A stretch of 64,000 nt of DNA. It comes from Planctomycetota bacterium (lineage in GTDB: Bacteria > Planctomycetota > Planctomycetia > Planctomycetales > Planctomycetaceae). The position numbers and the translations under genes are program-made. How positions within the stretch are numbered: position 1 is the stretch's first letter; each line of letters starts with the position of its first letter. The notes below the pieces were generated by a model, which was not told where the DNA came from, ran no database searches, and was given only the letters and a program-made list of their open reading frames with translations. The stretch lies in the NCBI GenBank assembly GCA_022600195.1, contig JAHZKX010000049.1, positions 1-64,000 of the forward strand, written 5' to 3'. Shown one piece after another: positions 28,993 to 40,098 of this stretch.

Positions 28993-30030
28993 TTACTTTG
29001 TCTGTTGTCCGCGGCTGATCAACAGGAACAGAAAAAAGGGACAGCCCATCATGGCAGTCACGATTCCCACGGGTATTTCTGCCGGTGCAATCACGGTTCG
29101 CGCCAGCGTATCCGCCATGACCATTAATCCAGCGCCCAATAAACAACTGCCCGGAATCAGCAATCCATGCCGCGGACCTAACATGATGCGTGTCATGTGA
29201 GGCGCCATTAATCCTAAAAAACCAATCACTCCCGATACGGCTACACATGCCGCCGTACACATCGTGGCTGCAACCAGAATGATCACTCGGAATTTTCCAG
29301 TCGCCAGCCCCAGCGTTAACGCGGTCTCATCACCAAATGAAAGCAGATCTAAAGGACGAGACATGAGCCATATTAATCCTCCACTGAAAAGTATCACAGG
29401 CACAACCAAACTGATTTCATCCCAGTGTCGCCCCGAAAAACTACCCAACAGCCAATTGAAGATTGTCGCCAGCATTTCATGGTTTAAAAACATGATCAGC
29501 GAAACCAGCGCTCCCGTAAAACTGCTCAACGCCATTCCCGCCAGAATTAATGTGAGTAAAGGGGCATTTCGACCGGTTTGACTCAAGGCAGCGATAATAA
29601 ACACAACACCAACCACAAGTAGTGCGCCGAGAAACGCAGACAAAATCAACCAGGGAATCTGCCAGGTCGCAGAGAGAATCGAAACGCTGCCCGAGAGACA
29701 CAACAATGCAATCGTCGCGCCCAGCGCAGCACCGGTCGAAGCACCAATCACAAAAGGATCTGCTAAGGGATTCCGAAAAACTCCTTGAAATGCCGCCCCC
29801 GCGACAGCCAGCCCGCCACCAACACAGGCAGCCAGAATGACGCGTGGCAAACGGATTTCCCAGAGGATTAAACTCATCTGCGAGTCTTCGGAGGGATTCC
29901 ACAAATTCTGACGGATCTCGCCAAATGAAAGTTCCACGGCACCCCAGTGAATACCCACCAACAGCGCCACCAGCAGAAAACCGGCCAGCGGTAGGAGTCG
30001 CCAGATCAGAAAAAGTTGTCGGGACTGCAT
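28993..30030 (-). CDS. btuC: Vitamin B12 ABC transporter permease
   Basis: A 345-residue FecCD/BtuC-family permease with about ten membrane helices. Family segments visible are LPRVILAACVGGGLAVAGAAFQGVFRNPLADPF (positions ~57-90), GASTGAALGA, and the C-terminal GVIGFLGLMAPHMTRIMLG with the coupling-helix region. It assembles as a dimer with two BtuD. It lies 24 bp after btuF and 12 bp before btuD. The family also imports siderophores, so the cobalamin assignment is contextual. Confidence 0.85.
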   Translation of the reverse strand: MQSRQLFLIWRLLPLAGFLLVALLVGIHWGAVELSFGEIRQNLWNPSEDSQMSLILWEIRLPRVILAACVGGGLAVAGAAFQGVFRNPLADPFVIGASTGAALGATIALLCLSGSVSILSATWQIPWLILSAFLGALLVVGVVFIIAALSQTGRNAPLLTLILAGMALSSFTGALVSLIMFLNHEMLATIFNWLLGSFSGRHWDEISLVVPVILFSGGLIWLMSRPLDLLSFGDETALTLGLATGKFRVIILVAATMCTAACVAVSGVIGFLGLMAPHMTRIMLGPRHGLLIPGSCLLGAGLMVMADTLARTVIAPAEIPVGIVTAMMGCPFFLFLLISRGQQTK

Positions 30031-30054
30031 AACCTCAAACGTCCGCTCTGAAAG

Positions 30055-31098
30055 TTATTGTTCCTGAAATGCTTCAGGGTACAATGCCTGAGCTATTTTT
30101 TGTAGTCCCTGTACCACACGCGGACCGGGTCGGGAGATTAAATCATCCTCAATCAGATAAACGCGTTTATTTTTCACCGCATTCATCTGTTTCCAACCAG
30201 GTCGTTGACTCAATTTGAGAAGTGTCGCAGCGGGGTCGGTCGAACCTTCTTTCAACTGAGGTATCAGAATCACATCTGGATTACGCAAAATCAGTGTTTC
30301 CTCACTGACTTGCGGATAAGCGATTTTGACATCAGCGAAAATATTCTCACCACCAGCCAGCTTGATGAGCGCGCCAATAAAAGATGTCGGCCCGGCGGTC
30401 ATCAACGGCTGATTCCACACTTGATAAAACACAAGCGGCTTTCCCTTTTTTTGATAAGGCTTCAGCTGATCCTGGATCGCCTGGATCTCCCGCTCTATTT
30501 TGTAGACCAGCAGTTCTGCTTTATCTGCGTGTCCGGTCGCAGCTGCAATACCTCGAATCGAACCTTTGATATCCAGCAGCGATTGCGACTCAAATGACAG
30601 CACCGGAATCTTCAACCTCGTCAGCTGTTCCGAAATCTCCCGATGATAGTCTCCCCCCGTTAACACCAGATCGGGTTGCAGTTCCACTAATGCTTCCAGA
30701 CTGATCTTACCCGGATTGGCAATCGTAATTTTTTTCAACCCTTTTGTTTCCGGCGGATAGTTACAGAGTGAAGTACAACCCACCATCTGATCTCCCGCGC
30801 CGAGAGCAAATAGCGTTTCTGTATGTGAGGGCAACAGAGAAATGATTCGCTGAGGCTGATTTACAATTTCAATATCCTGCCCACGATAATCTTTGACAGT
30901 GGCAGGAAATGAGGGGGCATAATTCAGATCCGCTTCATTTATCCCAGAGGTGGGCAACGGTAAAGGCTGCCGATCTGTACTTTGGGGAAGTGAATCATGA
31001 CCTGAAAACTGTTGACCGGCTGGCTCCGGGTCGCATCCCGTAATCTGAACCAGAATCAGAGACAGCAATATCAGTCTGAAACAAAATAAATTCTTCAT
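30055..31098 (-). CDS. btuF: Cobalamin-binding lipoprotein BtuF-like
   Basis: A 347-residue class III solute-binding protein. The signal peptide ends in the lipobox ITGC, so it is lipid-anchored in the periplasm. The binding domain starts with PQRIISLLPSHTETLFALG, typical of BtuF/TroA-type proteins. It contains PDLVLTGGDYH and the BtuF-like PLMTAGPTSFIGALIKLAGG. A long helix connects the two lobes. A linker of ~45 residues follows the cysteine. It is the first transport gene after metE (136 bp gap containing a hairpin). Confidence 0.85.
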   Translation of the reverse strand: MKNLFCFRLILLSLILVQITGCDPEPAGQQFSGHDSLPQSTDRQPLPLPTSGINEADLNYAPSFPATVKDYRGQDIEIVNQPQRIISLLPSHTETLFALGAGDQMVGCTSLCNYPPETKGLKKITIANPGKISLEALVELQPDLVLTGGDYHREISEQLTRLKIPVLSFESQSLLDIKGSIRGIAAATGHADKAELLVYKIEREIQAIQDQLKPYQKKGKPLVFYQVWNQPLMTAGPTSFIGALIKLAGGENIFADVKIAYPQVSEETLILRNPDVILIPQLKEGSTDPAATLLKLSQRPGWKQMNAVKNKRVYLIEDDLISRPGPRVVQGLQKIAQALYPEAFQEQ

Positions 31099-31158
31099 AT
31101 CACCATTGGTATCTGATCATCATAGAAATTGAAAGTGGTAGACATGCCTGATTATAAC

Positions 31159-31199
31159 ATCAGCCCGGAACGCCCGACAACGAGCATTCCGGTGCTGAT
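31159..31199 (-). other. Intercistronic hairpin between metE and btuF
   Basis: Arms ATCAGC-CCGGAA and TTCCGG-GCTGAT pair with one bulged base each around a loop of about ten bases. There is no T-run after it on the minus strand, so it is not a classical terminator. It may protect the 3' end of metE mRNA, mark a processing site or cause partial termination. Confidence 0.55.
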
Positions 31200-31234
31200 T
31201 TCATTAGCGTGTACTAAATCACTACACTGAAGAA

Positions 31235-33553
31235 TTACTGCGCGAGTTTTACTTTTTCACGCAGTGCTTTCGCAGCTTCCACCATGTTTTTCAATGATGG
31301 TTTTACTTCTTCCCACTTGCGCGTCTTTAATCCGCAATCCGGATTCACCCAAACCTGTCGAGGCTCCAGAACTTCCAGCGCTTTCTCAAGCAGGTTTTCC
31401 ATCCACTCAACCGTCGGAACCCGTGGCGAGTGAATATCATAAACCCCCGGACCAATTTCATTGGGGTATCGGTATTGGACAAACGCATCCAGCAATTCCA
31501 TATTACTGCGCGAAGTTTCAATGGAAATCACGTCGGCATCCAAAGCGGCAATAGCTTCAATGATATCATTGAACTCCGAATAACACATGTGAGTGTGAAT
31601 TTGCGTCTCGTCTTTCACTCCGGAAGCAGCCAGACGAAAACTATCAACCGACCATTTCAGATACGCGGCCCAATCAGTACGTAATAAAGGCAACCCTTCG
31701 CGTACTGCTGGCTCATCGATCTGAATGATCTTAATGCCGTTCGATTCAAGATCCAATACTTCATCTCGAATCGCCAGCGCAATTTGTTGACAAGTTGCAC
31801 TCCGTGGTTGATCATCTCGTACAAACGACCATTGCAAAATGGTCACAGGACCAGTCAACATACCTTTCATCAATTTTGATGTGCAAGACTGGGCATACCT
31901 TGACCATTTGACTGTCATCGGTCCCTTACGCTGAATGTCACCAAAGATGACAGGTGGTTTGACACAACGCGAACCATAACTTTGAACCCAACCATTCCGG
32001 GTGGCAACAAAACCTTCCAGCTGTTCGCCGAAATATTCGACCATGTCATTTCGTTCCGCTTCACCATGTACGAGAACATCTAAGCCCACTTCTTCCTGAT
32101 ATTTGATATCCGCGGCAATGCACTCTTTCAAAAACTGTTCATACAAGGCATCAGTCAGCTCCCCATTCTTATAAGCGGCGCGTGCCTTACGAATTTCATC
32201 CGTTTGAGGAAACGAGCCGATCGTCGTTGTGGGAAACGCCGGTAGCTTCAAGGCACTCACCTGTACTTGATGCCGCTCCGCATAAGGGCTATTACGAGTC
32301 AGTATCGACTCGGTCACAGCGCCGCAACGTTGCTTCACCTCCGTTCGATGAACTCGCGGCGAATTGCGACGCGCATCCAGGGCTGCCTTATTCTCTGACA
32401 ATTCACGCGCTACACTCTCGCGTCCCTGATTCACGGACTGAGTCAGAATGCCAATTTCCCGTAACTTTTGTTTGGCATACGCCATCCATTGTTTGATCTC
32501 AGCATCCAGTGTGGTCTCGTTATCCAAATCTACGGGACTATGTAATAAAGAGCACGAAGCACCAATCAAAGTTCGCTCAGAGCCAATGCGATCGACTGTT
32601 TTTTCGATGAGGTCCAACGATTTTTCGAAATCGTTCTTCCAGATATTGCGACCATCGATAACGCCGATCGAAAGCAAAGTTTCTGCCGGCAACAGATCTA
32701 ATACTTCCTCTAACTGTTCCGGTGCACGCACTAGATCAATGTGTATTGCGGCAACCGGAAGCGAGACGGCCGTTGGCAGATTCTCCTGCAGATGACCAAA
32801 ATAGGTAGTCAGAGCAATTTTCAATCCACCGATTTTTTCCGAAAGTACAGCATACGCCTTTTGATACGCGCTGCGCTGTGTTTCCGTTAAATCAAGTACC
32901 AGGCAAGGTTCATCGATCTGAACCCACTCTGCACCCGCTGCTGCCAGTTTCGAAAGGAGTTCCGTATAAACGGGCAGGAGTTTGTCCAGCAAACTCAATG
33001 GATCGACCTGCTCTTCCCATGTCTTGCCAAGCAACAGAAACGAAACCGGTCCCAGAATCACCGGTCGGGTTTCAACTCCCAGCGCTTTGGCTTCCAGATA
33101 TTCATCCACGGGTTTTGTGGATGACAGCTTGAATTGCTGCTGTGCTTCAAATTCAGGAACCAGGTAATGATAGTTCGTATCAAACCATTTGGTCATCTCC
33201 TGCGCAGAAACACCTTCGGTAGATGCGGTAACCGACTTGCCCCCTTTGCCACCACGGGCCATTGCGAAATACGTAGACGAATCCACATTTTCTCCTGACC
33301 AGCCATAACGTTTGGGAATCGCGCCGACCATCGCCGACGTATCGAGTACCTGATCGTACATTGAAAAATCATTGGAAGGAATATGCTCAATGCCCGCGGC
33401 TTGCTGTAACCTCCAGTGTGCTGCTCTTAGTTCGCGGCAGACTTTTAACAATTCCGCTCCTTCCATTTTTCCAGACCAGAATTTTTCAACAGCCCGCTTT
33501 AATTCACGCTGGGCACCAATACGGGGAAATCCAAGATTTACTGCAATAGCCAT
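31235..33553 (-). CDS. metE: Cobalamin-independent methionine synthase
   Basis: Transfers a methyl group from 5-methyltetrahydropteroyl-triglutamate to homocysteine without B12. The protein is about 772 residues, the normal length. The start MAIAVNLGFPRIG follows AAGGAG with ideal spacing, so the longer ORF reading is rejected. Both barrels are visible: an N-terminal pterin domain (GSVSFLLLGKTW-like segment, EWVQIDEPCLVLD) and a catalytic C-terminal domain with zinc ligands. The zinc ligands lie in IHTHMCYSEFND (His and Cys), in DADVISIETSRSN (Glu) and in VNPDCGLKTRKW (Cys). It heads the operon metE-btuF-btuC-btuD, behind a long structured leader. Confidence 0.96.
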   Translation of the reverse strand: MAIAVNLGFPRIGAQRELKRAVEKFWSGKMEGAELLKVCRELRAAHWRLQQAAGIEHIPSNDFSMYDQVLDTSAMVGAIPKRYGWSGENVDSSTYFAMARGGKGGKSVTASTEGVSAQEMTKWFDTNYHYLVPEFEAQQQFKLSSTKPVDEYLEAKALGVETRPVILGPVSFLLLGKTWEEQVDPLSLLDKLLPVYTELLSKLAAAGAEWVQIDEPCLVLDLTETQRSAYQKAYAVLSEKIGGLKIALTTYFGHLQENLPTAVSLPVAAIHIDLVRAPEQLEEVLDLLPAETLLSIGVIDGRNIWKNDFEKSLDLIEKTVDRIGSERTLIGASCSLLHSPVDLDNETTLDAEIKQWMAYAKQKLREIGILTQSVNQGRESVARELSENKAALDARRNSPRVHRTEVKQRCGAVTESILTRNSPYAERHQVQVSALKLPAFPTTTIGSFPQTDEIRKARAAYKNGELTDALYEQFLKECIAADIKYQEEVGLDVLVHGEAERNDMVEYFGEQLEGFVATRNGWVQSYGSRCVKPPVIFGDIQRKGPMTVKWSRYAQSCTSKLMKGMLTGPVTILQWSFVRDDQPRSATCQQIALAIRDEVLDLESNGIKIIQIDEPAVREGLPLLRTDWAAYLKWSVDSFRLAASGVKDETQIHTHMCYSEFNDIIEAIAALDADVISIETSRSNMELLDAFVQYRYPNEIGPGVYDIHSPRVPTVEWMENLLEKALEVLEPRQVWVNPDCGLKTRKWEEVKPSLKNMVEAAKALREKVKLAQ

Positions 33554-33964
33554 GTGTTGGCTCCTTTTATTTTTCATTGTTATTTTTTTGAAATAGAATT
33601 ACCGACACAATTCATTTTTGAATTTGCGCACCGGTAGCCTTAACGCATCTGTGAAGTTTTTCGAAACTGCCTGGCGCGCGATGCGCGCAGACCGTAACTG
33701 CTTTCACAGACCGTGATATAAAAAATGGAAAGAGACTCTGATCAGATCAATTGACTGATTCAGAGTATTGCACCACTATTCAGACAACGCCCGATAATAT
33801 TTGGTTACCGGATTTATTGTCGTAACGCGCAGGAGACAGCTCCGTTTTCTCACTCAATGAAGACGCCATTCTCAAAACCACATGCGTTTGACACAACAAC
33901 CAAAGGGGTTTGAGACAGATCGCCTTAAGAGCGCGATGCGCGCAATAGGGGCGCAGATTTTAGC
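33554..33964 (-). other. Long metE leader with GC-rich hairpins
   Basis: Some 410 bases between the riboswitch-like element and the metE start, with no credible gene. It holds a GGGGC/GCCCC hairpin immediately after the B12-box-like motif (about 33946-33965). A 14-base sequence GCGCGATGCGCGCA occurs twice, at 33676-33689 and 33931-33944, each able to form a GC-rich stem. AAGGAG close to the start codon is the ribosome-binding site. The stems could be expression-platform elements, but no terminator U-tract is visible. Confidence 0.45.
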
Positions 33965-34115
33965 CCCGGCGCTGATCTGGCTCGTCCGCGTCTCCAACCC
34001 GTCTGTATTCGGGTGAGACATACAGCCGGTCACACCAATGGACGCGCTGCATATAAAGAGTCATACCTGTTTTCCTATGAAAACGAAAAGGTGAATGGAA
34101 CCAAGACCGCCAAAG
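33965..34115 (-). promoter_or_regulatory. Candidate cobalamin riboswitch
   Basis: Read on the minus strand, the region contains in order: GGCGGTC (possible P1 5' arm, 34111-34105); GGTTCC (34102-34097); ATAGGAAAA (34078-34070), like the AGGGAA core; GGTATGACTC, like GGTGCGAATCC; and GCAGCGCGTCC followed by GTGTGACCGG (34035-34026), like CCGCNACTGTGACCGG. Next come a CTGTAT/ATACAG hairpin (34025-34003) and GAGCCAGATCAGCGCC (33983-33968), resembling the B12 box. The order matches known cobalamin riboswitches, but several conserved positions differ and the GCCACTG loop is not seen. Position ahead of metE-btuFCD makes B12 repression logical. Confidence 0.5.
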
Positions 34116-34210
34116 AGGCGCTCTCTCAGTTCCGATTGAGAAAAGACTAACAAGCGAATTGTATCGCGTCAACCTGATCTTCAAACAATTTACTTGATCA
34201 TCCCTCAAAC

Positions 34211-34241
34211 AAAAAAGGGACCACGCGAAGTGGTCCCTTTT
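34211..34241 (-). terminator. Rho-independent terminator of nrdAB
   Basis: A 12-bp stem AAAAGGGACCAC / GTGGTCCCTTTT with a five-base loop, followed on the minus strand by TTTTTTG. It lies 56 bases downstream of nrdB and insulates the following metE leader. Confidence 0.9.
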
Positions 34242-34296
34242 AGCATCGTTATAAACTCACAATGTTGATGAGTTTAATTTATTTCTAACTGATGAA

Positions 34297-35379
<1,083 letters not shown>

Positions 35380-35457
35380 AACACCTTTATGAAATCCATT
35401 TTTAATTTAAAATAAGCACACTTGCAGCCGATGGCTGCAGGAAAGCATTACGATTAT

Positions 35458-38319
35458 TTATTGGCACGCTTCGCAGTCACCATCGAGATTACAGGACTCG
35501 CCTGGAGTGACCATCGTAGCGGGGGGAGCCGGAGTCGGATCTCGTTCGACTTGAATGTCACCTGAAGCACTTGCGTTCTTCATCCAGCGAGGCTGAATTC
35601 CAAACTTGTTGACATCCACAGTTGATTTCTCAACCTGAGTGGCCGCCAGAGTTCGCAAGTAGTAGGTGGTCTTCAATCCACGCTCCCAAGCCAGCATATA
35701 CATATCATGTAATTTTTTGCCGGAAGGCTCTTCCAGATACAAGTTGAGCGACTGTCCCATATCGATCCATTTCTGGCGATGGGCGGCACACTCAATTGTC
35801 CACTTGGGCTCGACTTCGAACGCAGTCAGATAGCGGGCCTTCAAGTAATCAGGGATACGTTCAATCTCGGAGACAGAACCATCGTAGTACTTAAGAGCTT
35901 CCAGCATATCCGCGTCCCACAAATTCTCGGCTTTCAGGTCAAGAACCAACTGATGATTAACCTGGGTAAACTCGCCGGAAAGATTGCTCTTCACATACAA
36001 ATGCTTATAAGAAGGCTCTATCGATTGAGAAACACCAATGATCGTGGAAATAGTGGCTGTAGGAGCAATCGCCATCACGTTACTGTTACGAATCCCGTTT
36101 TGTGCAATCGAGTCACGGACCACTTGCCAGTCAAGACGGGTCTGACGATCCACTTCAATCGGAACACCACGTTCTTTTTCGTGCAGATCAAGCGTATCGA
36201 TCGGCAACAAACCGCGGTCCCACTTCGAACCGGCATAAGACTCATAACGCCCACGCTCTCCCGCTAATTCAGAAGAAGCCAGAATGGCAAAGTAGGAAAT
36301 GGCTTCCATGCTCGCATCTGCAAACTCAACAGCCTGCATACTGGCATAACTGATTCCCTGTGCGAGCAGAGCATCCTGGAAACCCATGAGTCCCAACCCA
36401 ACAGGACGATGACGAGTGTTGGAATTGCGAGCCTCATCTGTCGGATAGTAATTGATATCAATCACGTTATCGAGCATTCGCATCGCAGTCCGTACGGTCT
36501 CTTCCAACATTCCCAGATCGAGCTGGCCATCCACAATATGCAGCTTGAGATTCACCGAACCCAGGTTACAGACAGCCGTTTCATCCTTCGATGTATTCAA
36601 CAGGATTTCCGTACAGAGATTACTGCTATGAACAACGCCCGCATGATCCTGAGGGGAACGCAGGTTAGAAGGATCTTTCCAGGTAATCCAGGGATGACCT
36701 GTTTCGAATACACGTGTCAACATTTTGCGCCACAATTCGACAGCAGAGATACGACGGAAGAGTTTGATCTCACCGGTTTCCGTCATCTGTTCGTATTCTT
36801 CATAACGCTTATCGAAGGCCTGACCGTAAAGATCATGCAGATCGGGCACATCGTTAGGACTGAATAAAGTCCAGTCTCCATCTTCGCGTACACGACGCAT
36901 AAACAGATCGGGAATCCAGTTTGCGGTATGCATATCATGGGTGCGTCGTCGGTCATCGCCTGTGTTCTTACGCAGATCGAGAAACTCTTCGACATCCATA
37001 TGCCATGTTTCCAGATAGGAACAGACGGCACCTTTGCGTTTGCCACCCTGATTCACGGCAACGGCAGTATCGTTCACCACTTTCAGGAACGGAATCACAC
37101 CCTGGCTCTGCCCGTTAGTACCACTAATGTGCGAATTCGTAGCCCGGATTTGGGTCCAGTCATTACCCAACCCGCCAGCCCACTTCGAGAGCTTCGCATT
37201 GTCGGCAACACATTTGAATATGTGGTCGAGATCGTCATTCACCGTTGAGAGATAACAGGAACTCAACTGTGGATGCAGCGTCGCAGAGTTAAAGAGCGTT
37301 GGTGTTGCCGATGTAAATCGGAACGTGGAGAGAATGTTATAAAACTCAATTGCTCTTCCTGTGGCATCGCCGGCTTCCTGAATGGCTAATCCCATTGAAA
37401 CACGCATCCAGAAATACTGAGGTGTTTCAATGCGTCGGCCATCAATGTGCAGTAAATAACGATCAAAGATTGCCTGCAATCCCAAGTATTGAAACAGGTG
37501 ATCTCGCTCTGGTTTGAGAGCAGAAGAAATGCGTTTTAAATCAAATTTACGCAGATCAGGTGTCAGGCGTTTGGCTTCAATGCCATCATTGAGGAACTGC
37601 TCAAAACGATCCACATACAATTGATTCAGTTCACTGACGTCAGCGGGAGCATTTCCCAAAGCGTCGTTGTAGATAATTTTCAGCATCAATCGCGAGGCAA
37701 CCGTATCATAGGCGGGATCACGTTCGATACGCGTCCGGGCGGCCAAAATCATGGCGCGGTACAACTCTTCGACTGAAATACCATCAAAGATGGAACGCAT
37801 GACTTCTTCAAGCAACTCTTCAGCCGAGCAATCTGTTCCCAGGCCACGACAGGCTTCGGAAAGACGAGCTAAAATTCGTGCTTCATCAAAGGGAGCCTTC
37901 GTTCCATCCATGAGAATCACATGGAATCGGGGAGCCGTCGATATGATTGTTTCAGACTCTTCCACCAGATCAGTGGAACCACGTAAAGCACGAAGCTTCG
38001 CGCGGTCTGCACGGTAGACAATATAGCGACGTGCAATGCGATAGTGTCCCAGTCGCATCAGCGTCATCTCGACAACATCCTGAATTTTTTCTACTTCAAT
38101 ACCAGCATCACTGCTGGCTGCTGCAGCGATTTCGTTCGCAACTGACTCGACCATTTCCGGAATTTCCATCCGGATTTCATCATCGAGGGGCTGGTTATCC
38201 GCAAGATTCAGTTCCGCGCGGAACGCGTTAGAGATTGCACGACCGATCAACGAAGCGTCAAATGAGGCCGTTCTACCTCCACGCTTTGTGACGATCCATT
38301 CTGTTTGCGCTCGAATCAT
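35458..38319 (-). CDS. nrdA: Ribonucleotide reductase large subunit, two ATP-cones
   Basis: Catalytic subunit making deoxyribonucleoside diphosphates; 953 residues. The N-terminus has two ATP-cone allosteric domains (about residues 1-110 and 130-225, the second with [15 protein letters not shown]). The ten-stranded barrel follows, with the redox cysteines in [11 protein letters not shown] and [10 protein letters not shown] and the thiyl radical site in NLCTEI. The radical-transfer tyrosine pair is in [10 protein letters not shown]. The C-terminal tail [11 protein letters not shown] carries the shuttle cysteines. A single NrdR-like box lies ~480 bp upstream of the start. It is followed by nrdB on the same strand. 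Confidence 0.97.
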   Translation of the reverse strand: MIRAQTEWIVTKRGGRTASFDASLIGRAISNAFRAELNLADNQPLDDEIRMEIPEMVESVANEIAAAASSDAGIEVEKIQDVVEMTLMRLGHYRIARRYIVYRADRAKLRALRGSTDLVEESETIISTAPRFHVILMDGTKAPFDEARILARLSEACRGLGTDCSAEELLEEVMRSIFDGISVEELYRAMILAARTRIERDPAYDTVASRLMLKIIYNDALGNAPADVSELNQLYVDRFEQFLNDGIEAKRLTPDLRKFDLKRISSALKPERDHLFQYLGLQAIFDRYLLHIDGRRIETPQYFWMRVSMGLAIQEAGDATGRAIEFYNILSTFRFTSATPTLFNSATLHPQLSSCYLSTVNDDLDHIFKCVADNAKLSKWAGGLGNDWTQIRATNSHISGTNGQSQGVIPFLKVVNDTAVAVNQGGKRKGAVCSYLETWHMDVEEFLDLRKNTGDDRRRTHDMHTANWIPDLFMRRVREDGDWTLFSPNDVPDLHDLYGQAFDKRYEEYEQMTETGEIKLFRRISAVELWRKMLTRVFETGHPWITWKDPSNLRSPQDHAGVVHSSNLCTEILLNTSKDETAVCNLGSVNLKLHIVDGQLDLGMLEETVRTAMRMLDNVIDINYYPTDEARNSNTRHRPVGLGLMGFQDALLAQGISYASMQAVEFADASMEAISYFAILASSELAGERGRYESYAGSKWDRGLLPIDTLDLHEKERGVPIEVDRQTRLDWQVVRDSIAQNGIRNSNVMAIAPTATISTIIGVSQSIEPSYKHLYVKSNLSGEFTQVNHQLVLDLKAENLWDADMLEALKYYDGSVSEIERIPDYLKARYLTAFEVEPKWTIECAAHRQKWIDMGQSLNLYLEEPSGKKLHDMYMLAWERGLKTTYYLRTLAATQVEKSTVDVNKFGIQPRWMKNASASGDIQVERDPTPAPPATMVTPGESCNLDGDCEACQ

Positions 38320-39117
38320 TCGATTGCCTCCTTAAAATGGAATGCTAAAAATTAGGGCTGCGTCCATGCCGACAACAGCTTGATGTATTCAAACAGGAAT
38401 GCGGTGAGACAATGGGAATTGCACACACTGCTTCCATAATAAATGGTGCTCTCGCGCCAGGATTGGCATAACAGAAAATGTGGGGGAACATAAAGAGGCT
38501 GGGACAGACAGACAAAATCACCTTGGTGCATGAATGGCAACTCCTTTTGCTCTTAAGAACCCTCACGGCTCTGAAATTCGATTTCTGAATACCATCTGAA
38601 GTGAGAGCTAATGATCCATCAAAACAAGTGAGGCAGGTTTTTCGAGAGATATTGGGGCATCTTTCGCGCTCTTACCAGAGTCTGAAACACAGGCCACATC
38701 TATTCAAAAAAACACTGCTCTAAGGTTTGATAAATCATACTCAAATCTGAACCCAGAACGAAACAAATGAACATTGTTTCCACTGAGTCACTTACTCACA
38801 ACACCCAATATAGTGTGTATATTTCGGCAGTCAATACTAAATGTTGGACATCGTCAAAAGTTGTTAAGAATCATTAACAAGACTCCGAAAAACACTGTAT
38901 TTGTAGAAATTACACACAATTTTAATTGAAATTCAATCGACAGATCATGAAAAAACACAAAAGATTTCTTTCTCAATTTGCTAATCCGCAAAGTTAAGTA
39001 GGCCTCTTCAGTTTATACGAAAGCGCCATGTTCTAAGAAAGTAAAACGGTGCATACCGAAAGGGTGGCAAGAACTGAAAAGCACTCATATTGTGAAGAAA
39101 GCATGAAAAAATTTCTG
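38320..39117. other. Long upstream region of nrdA
   Basis: About 800 bp without a convincing gene; short ORFs here lack ribosome-binding sites and domain features. AT content rises in the middle. The NrdR-like box at 38801-38816 is the one element I can support, placing the nrdA promoter roughly 480 bp before the start codon and implying a long 5' leader. Confidence 0.5.
38801..38816 (-). promoter_or_regulatory. NrdR box
   Basis: ACACCCAATATAGTGT matches 13 of 16 positions of the NrdR consensus ACACWATATATWGTGT. A weaker 10/16 match, AGTCAATACTAAATGT, lies at 38829-38844, about 28 bp away; NrdR usually binds tandem boxes roughly three helical turns (about 31 bp) apart. NrdR represses ribonucleotide reductase genes, which fits the downstream nrdAB. 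Confidence 0.6.
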
Positions 39118-40098
39118 CTATTTTCTGCTCACCATACGCAAAAGCCGCCTAAGAAAACTTTGCAAGAGCAAGAGCGTAAAATCGAAACGGGAAACAACAG
39201 GGCGTTTTTTCCAGACATCGAACTGCAACCCTTCGATGCGATTCAGAATGTTCAAACCACCTCGCGCAAACAAATCGATATCCATTTGCAAACGCCCTGG
39301 CAAATGAGGTATCAGCGGCAGACCATCCAGAAGAAACTGCCGCGCTCGATGCACTTCAAACTGCATCAGTTTCTCAAAATGCTCGTTATACTCATTGCTC
39401 TCTAATTGCGCTCTGGTATAGCCAAATCGCTGGCAATCTTCCACAGGCAGATAAACGCGCCCGATGGCAAAATCGCGCGAAACATCCTGCCAGAAATTTG
39501 CTAATTGCAGTCCAGTACAAATCGAGTCAGACCACGCCAGTGTATGCGGCGAAACGGTCCGACAAAGATGAAGCACGAGCCGTCCAACGGGATTCGCACT
39601 CTTTTGACAATACTCCAGGAGTTGCTCAAAGGTCTGGTACTCACAAAGTCGTTGATCCTGCTCAAACGCTTGAATTAAATCTTCGAACGCCTGCTGAGGC
39701 AAATCAAACTCAACGATAGTCGGTTTCAAAGCAATAAATACGGGATGCAGACGCATGTCAGGAGACCCCGGATCGTCGTCGCCCTGAGTACCAGAAATCA
39801 TTTGATAACAGTGCTCTAATTGCGACCGCCACCAGTTGAGCAGCTTCAATGAGGCATCCGCCCCCTGAACTTCATCGCCCAGATCGTCGGCCCAGCGACA
39901 AAAGGCATACACGTTAAAAAAATGGGAACGCAATTCACGAGGCAAAGCCCAGCTGACAACGGGAAAGTTTTCATAATGCCCCAGAGCAACCTTACGACAG
40001 TAGTGCTGAGCCTGTTTCAGGCTGACAGGAGCATCCGTTCCCTGAAAATAGGGAGATTCAGGCCCCCAGGCGGTCAATTCTTGTTCAAATACAGCCAT
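39118..40098 (-). CDS. hpnC: Squalene synthase HpnC (squalene/phytoene synthase family)
   Basis: A 326-residue isoprenoid enzyme. In the three-enzyme route to squalene, HpnC acts after HpnD, converting presqualene diphosphate to hydroxysqualene. The N-terminal segment ALGHYENFPVVSWALPREL is characteristic of HpnC. The two Asp-rich motifs are present as NVYAFCRWADDLGDE and NFWQDVSRDFAIGRVYLP. No signal peptide. The C-terminus ends in a basic helix. HpnD and HpnE are not in the window, so the pathway genes are dispersed here. It is transcribed alone, with ~320 bp upstream. Confidence 0.9.
   Translation of the reverse strand: MAVFEQELTAWGPESPYFQGTDAPVSLKQAQHYCRKVALGHYENFPVVSWALPRELRSHFFNVYAFCRWADDLGDEVQGADASLKLLNWWRSQLEHCYQMISGTQGDDDPGSPDMRLHPVFIALKPTIVEFDLPQQAFEDLIQAFEQDQRLCEYQTFEQLLEYCQKSANPVGRLVLHLCRTVSPHTLAWSDSICTGLQLANFWQDVSRDFAIGRVYLPVEDCQRFGYTRAQLESNEYNEHFEKLMQFEVHRARQFLLDGLPLIPHLPGRLQMDIDLFARGGLNILNRIEGLQFDVWKKRPVVSRFDFTLLLLQSFLRRLLRMVSRK

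Noticed and set aside
33960-34208. 82-residue minus-strand ORF ahead of metE
   Set aside because: It overlaps the structured riboswitch-like element and has no protein-like features.
38345-38566. 73-residue minus-strand ORF just upstream of nrdA
   Set aside because: No ribosome-binding site or domain feature, and the composition is Cys/Ser/His-rich like random translation of leader DNA.
39049-39405. 118-residue plus-strand ORF opposite the end of hpnC
   Set aside because: Antisense to hpnC, and its amino acid composition shows no domain pattern.
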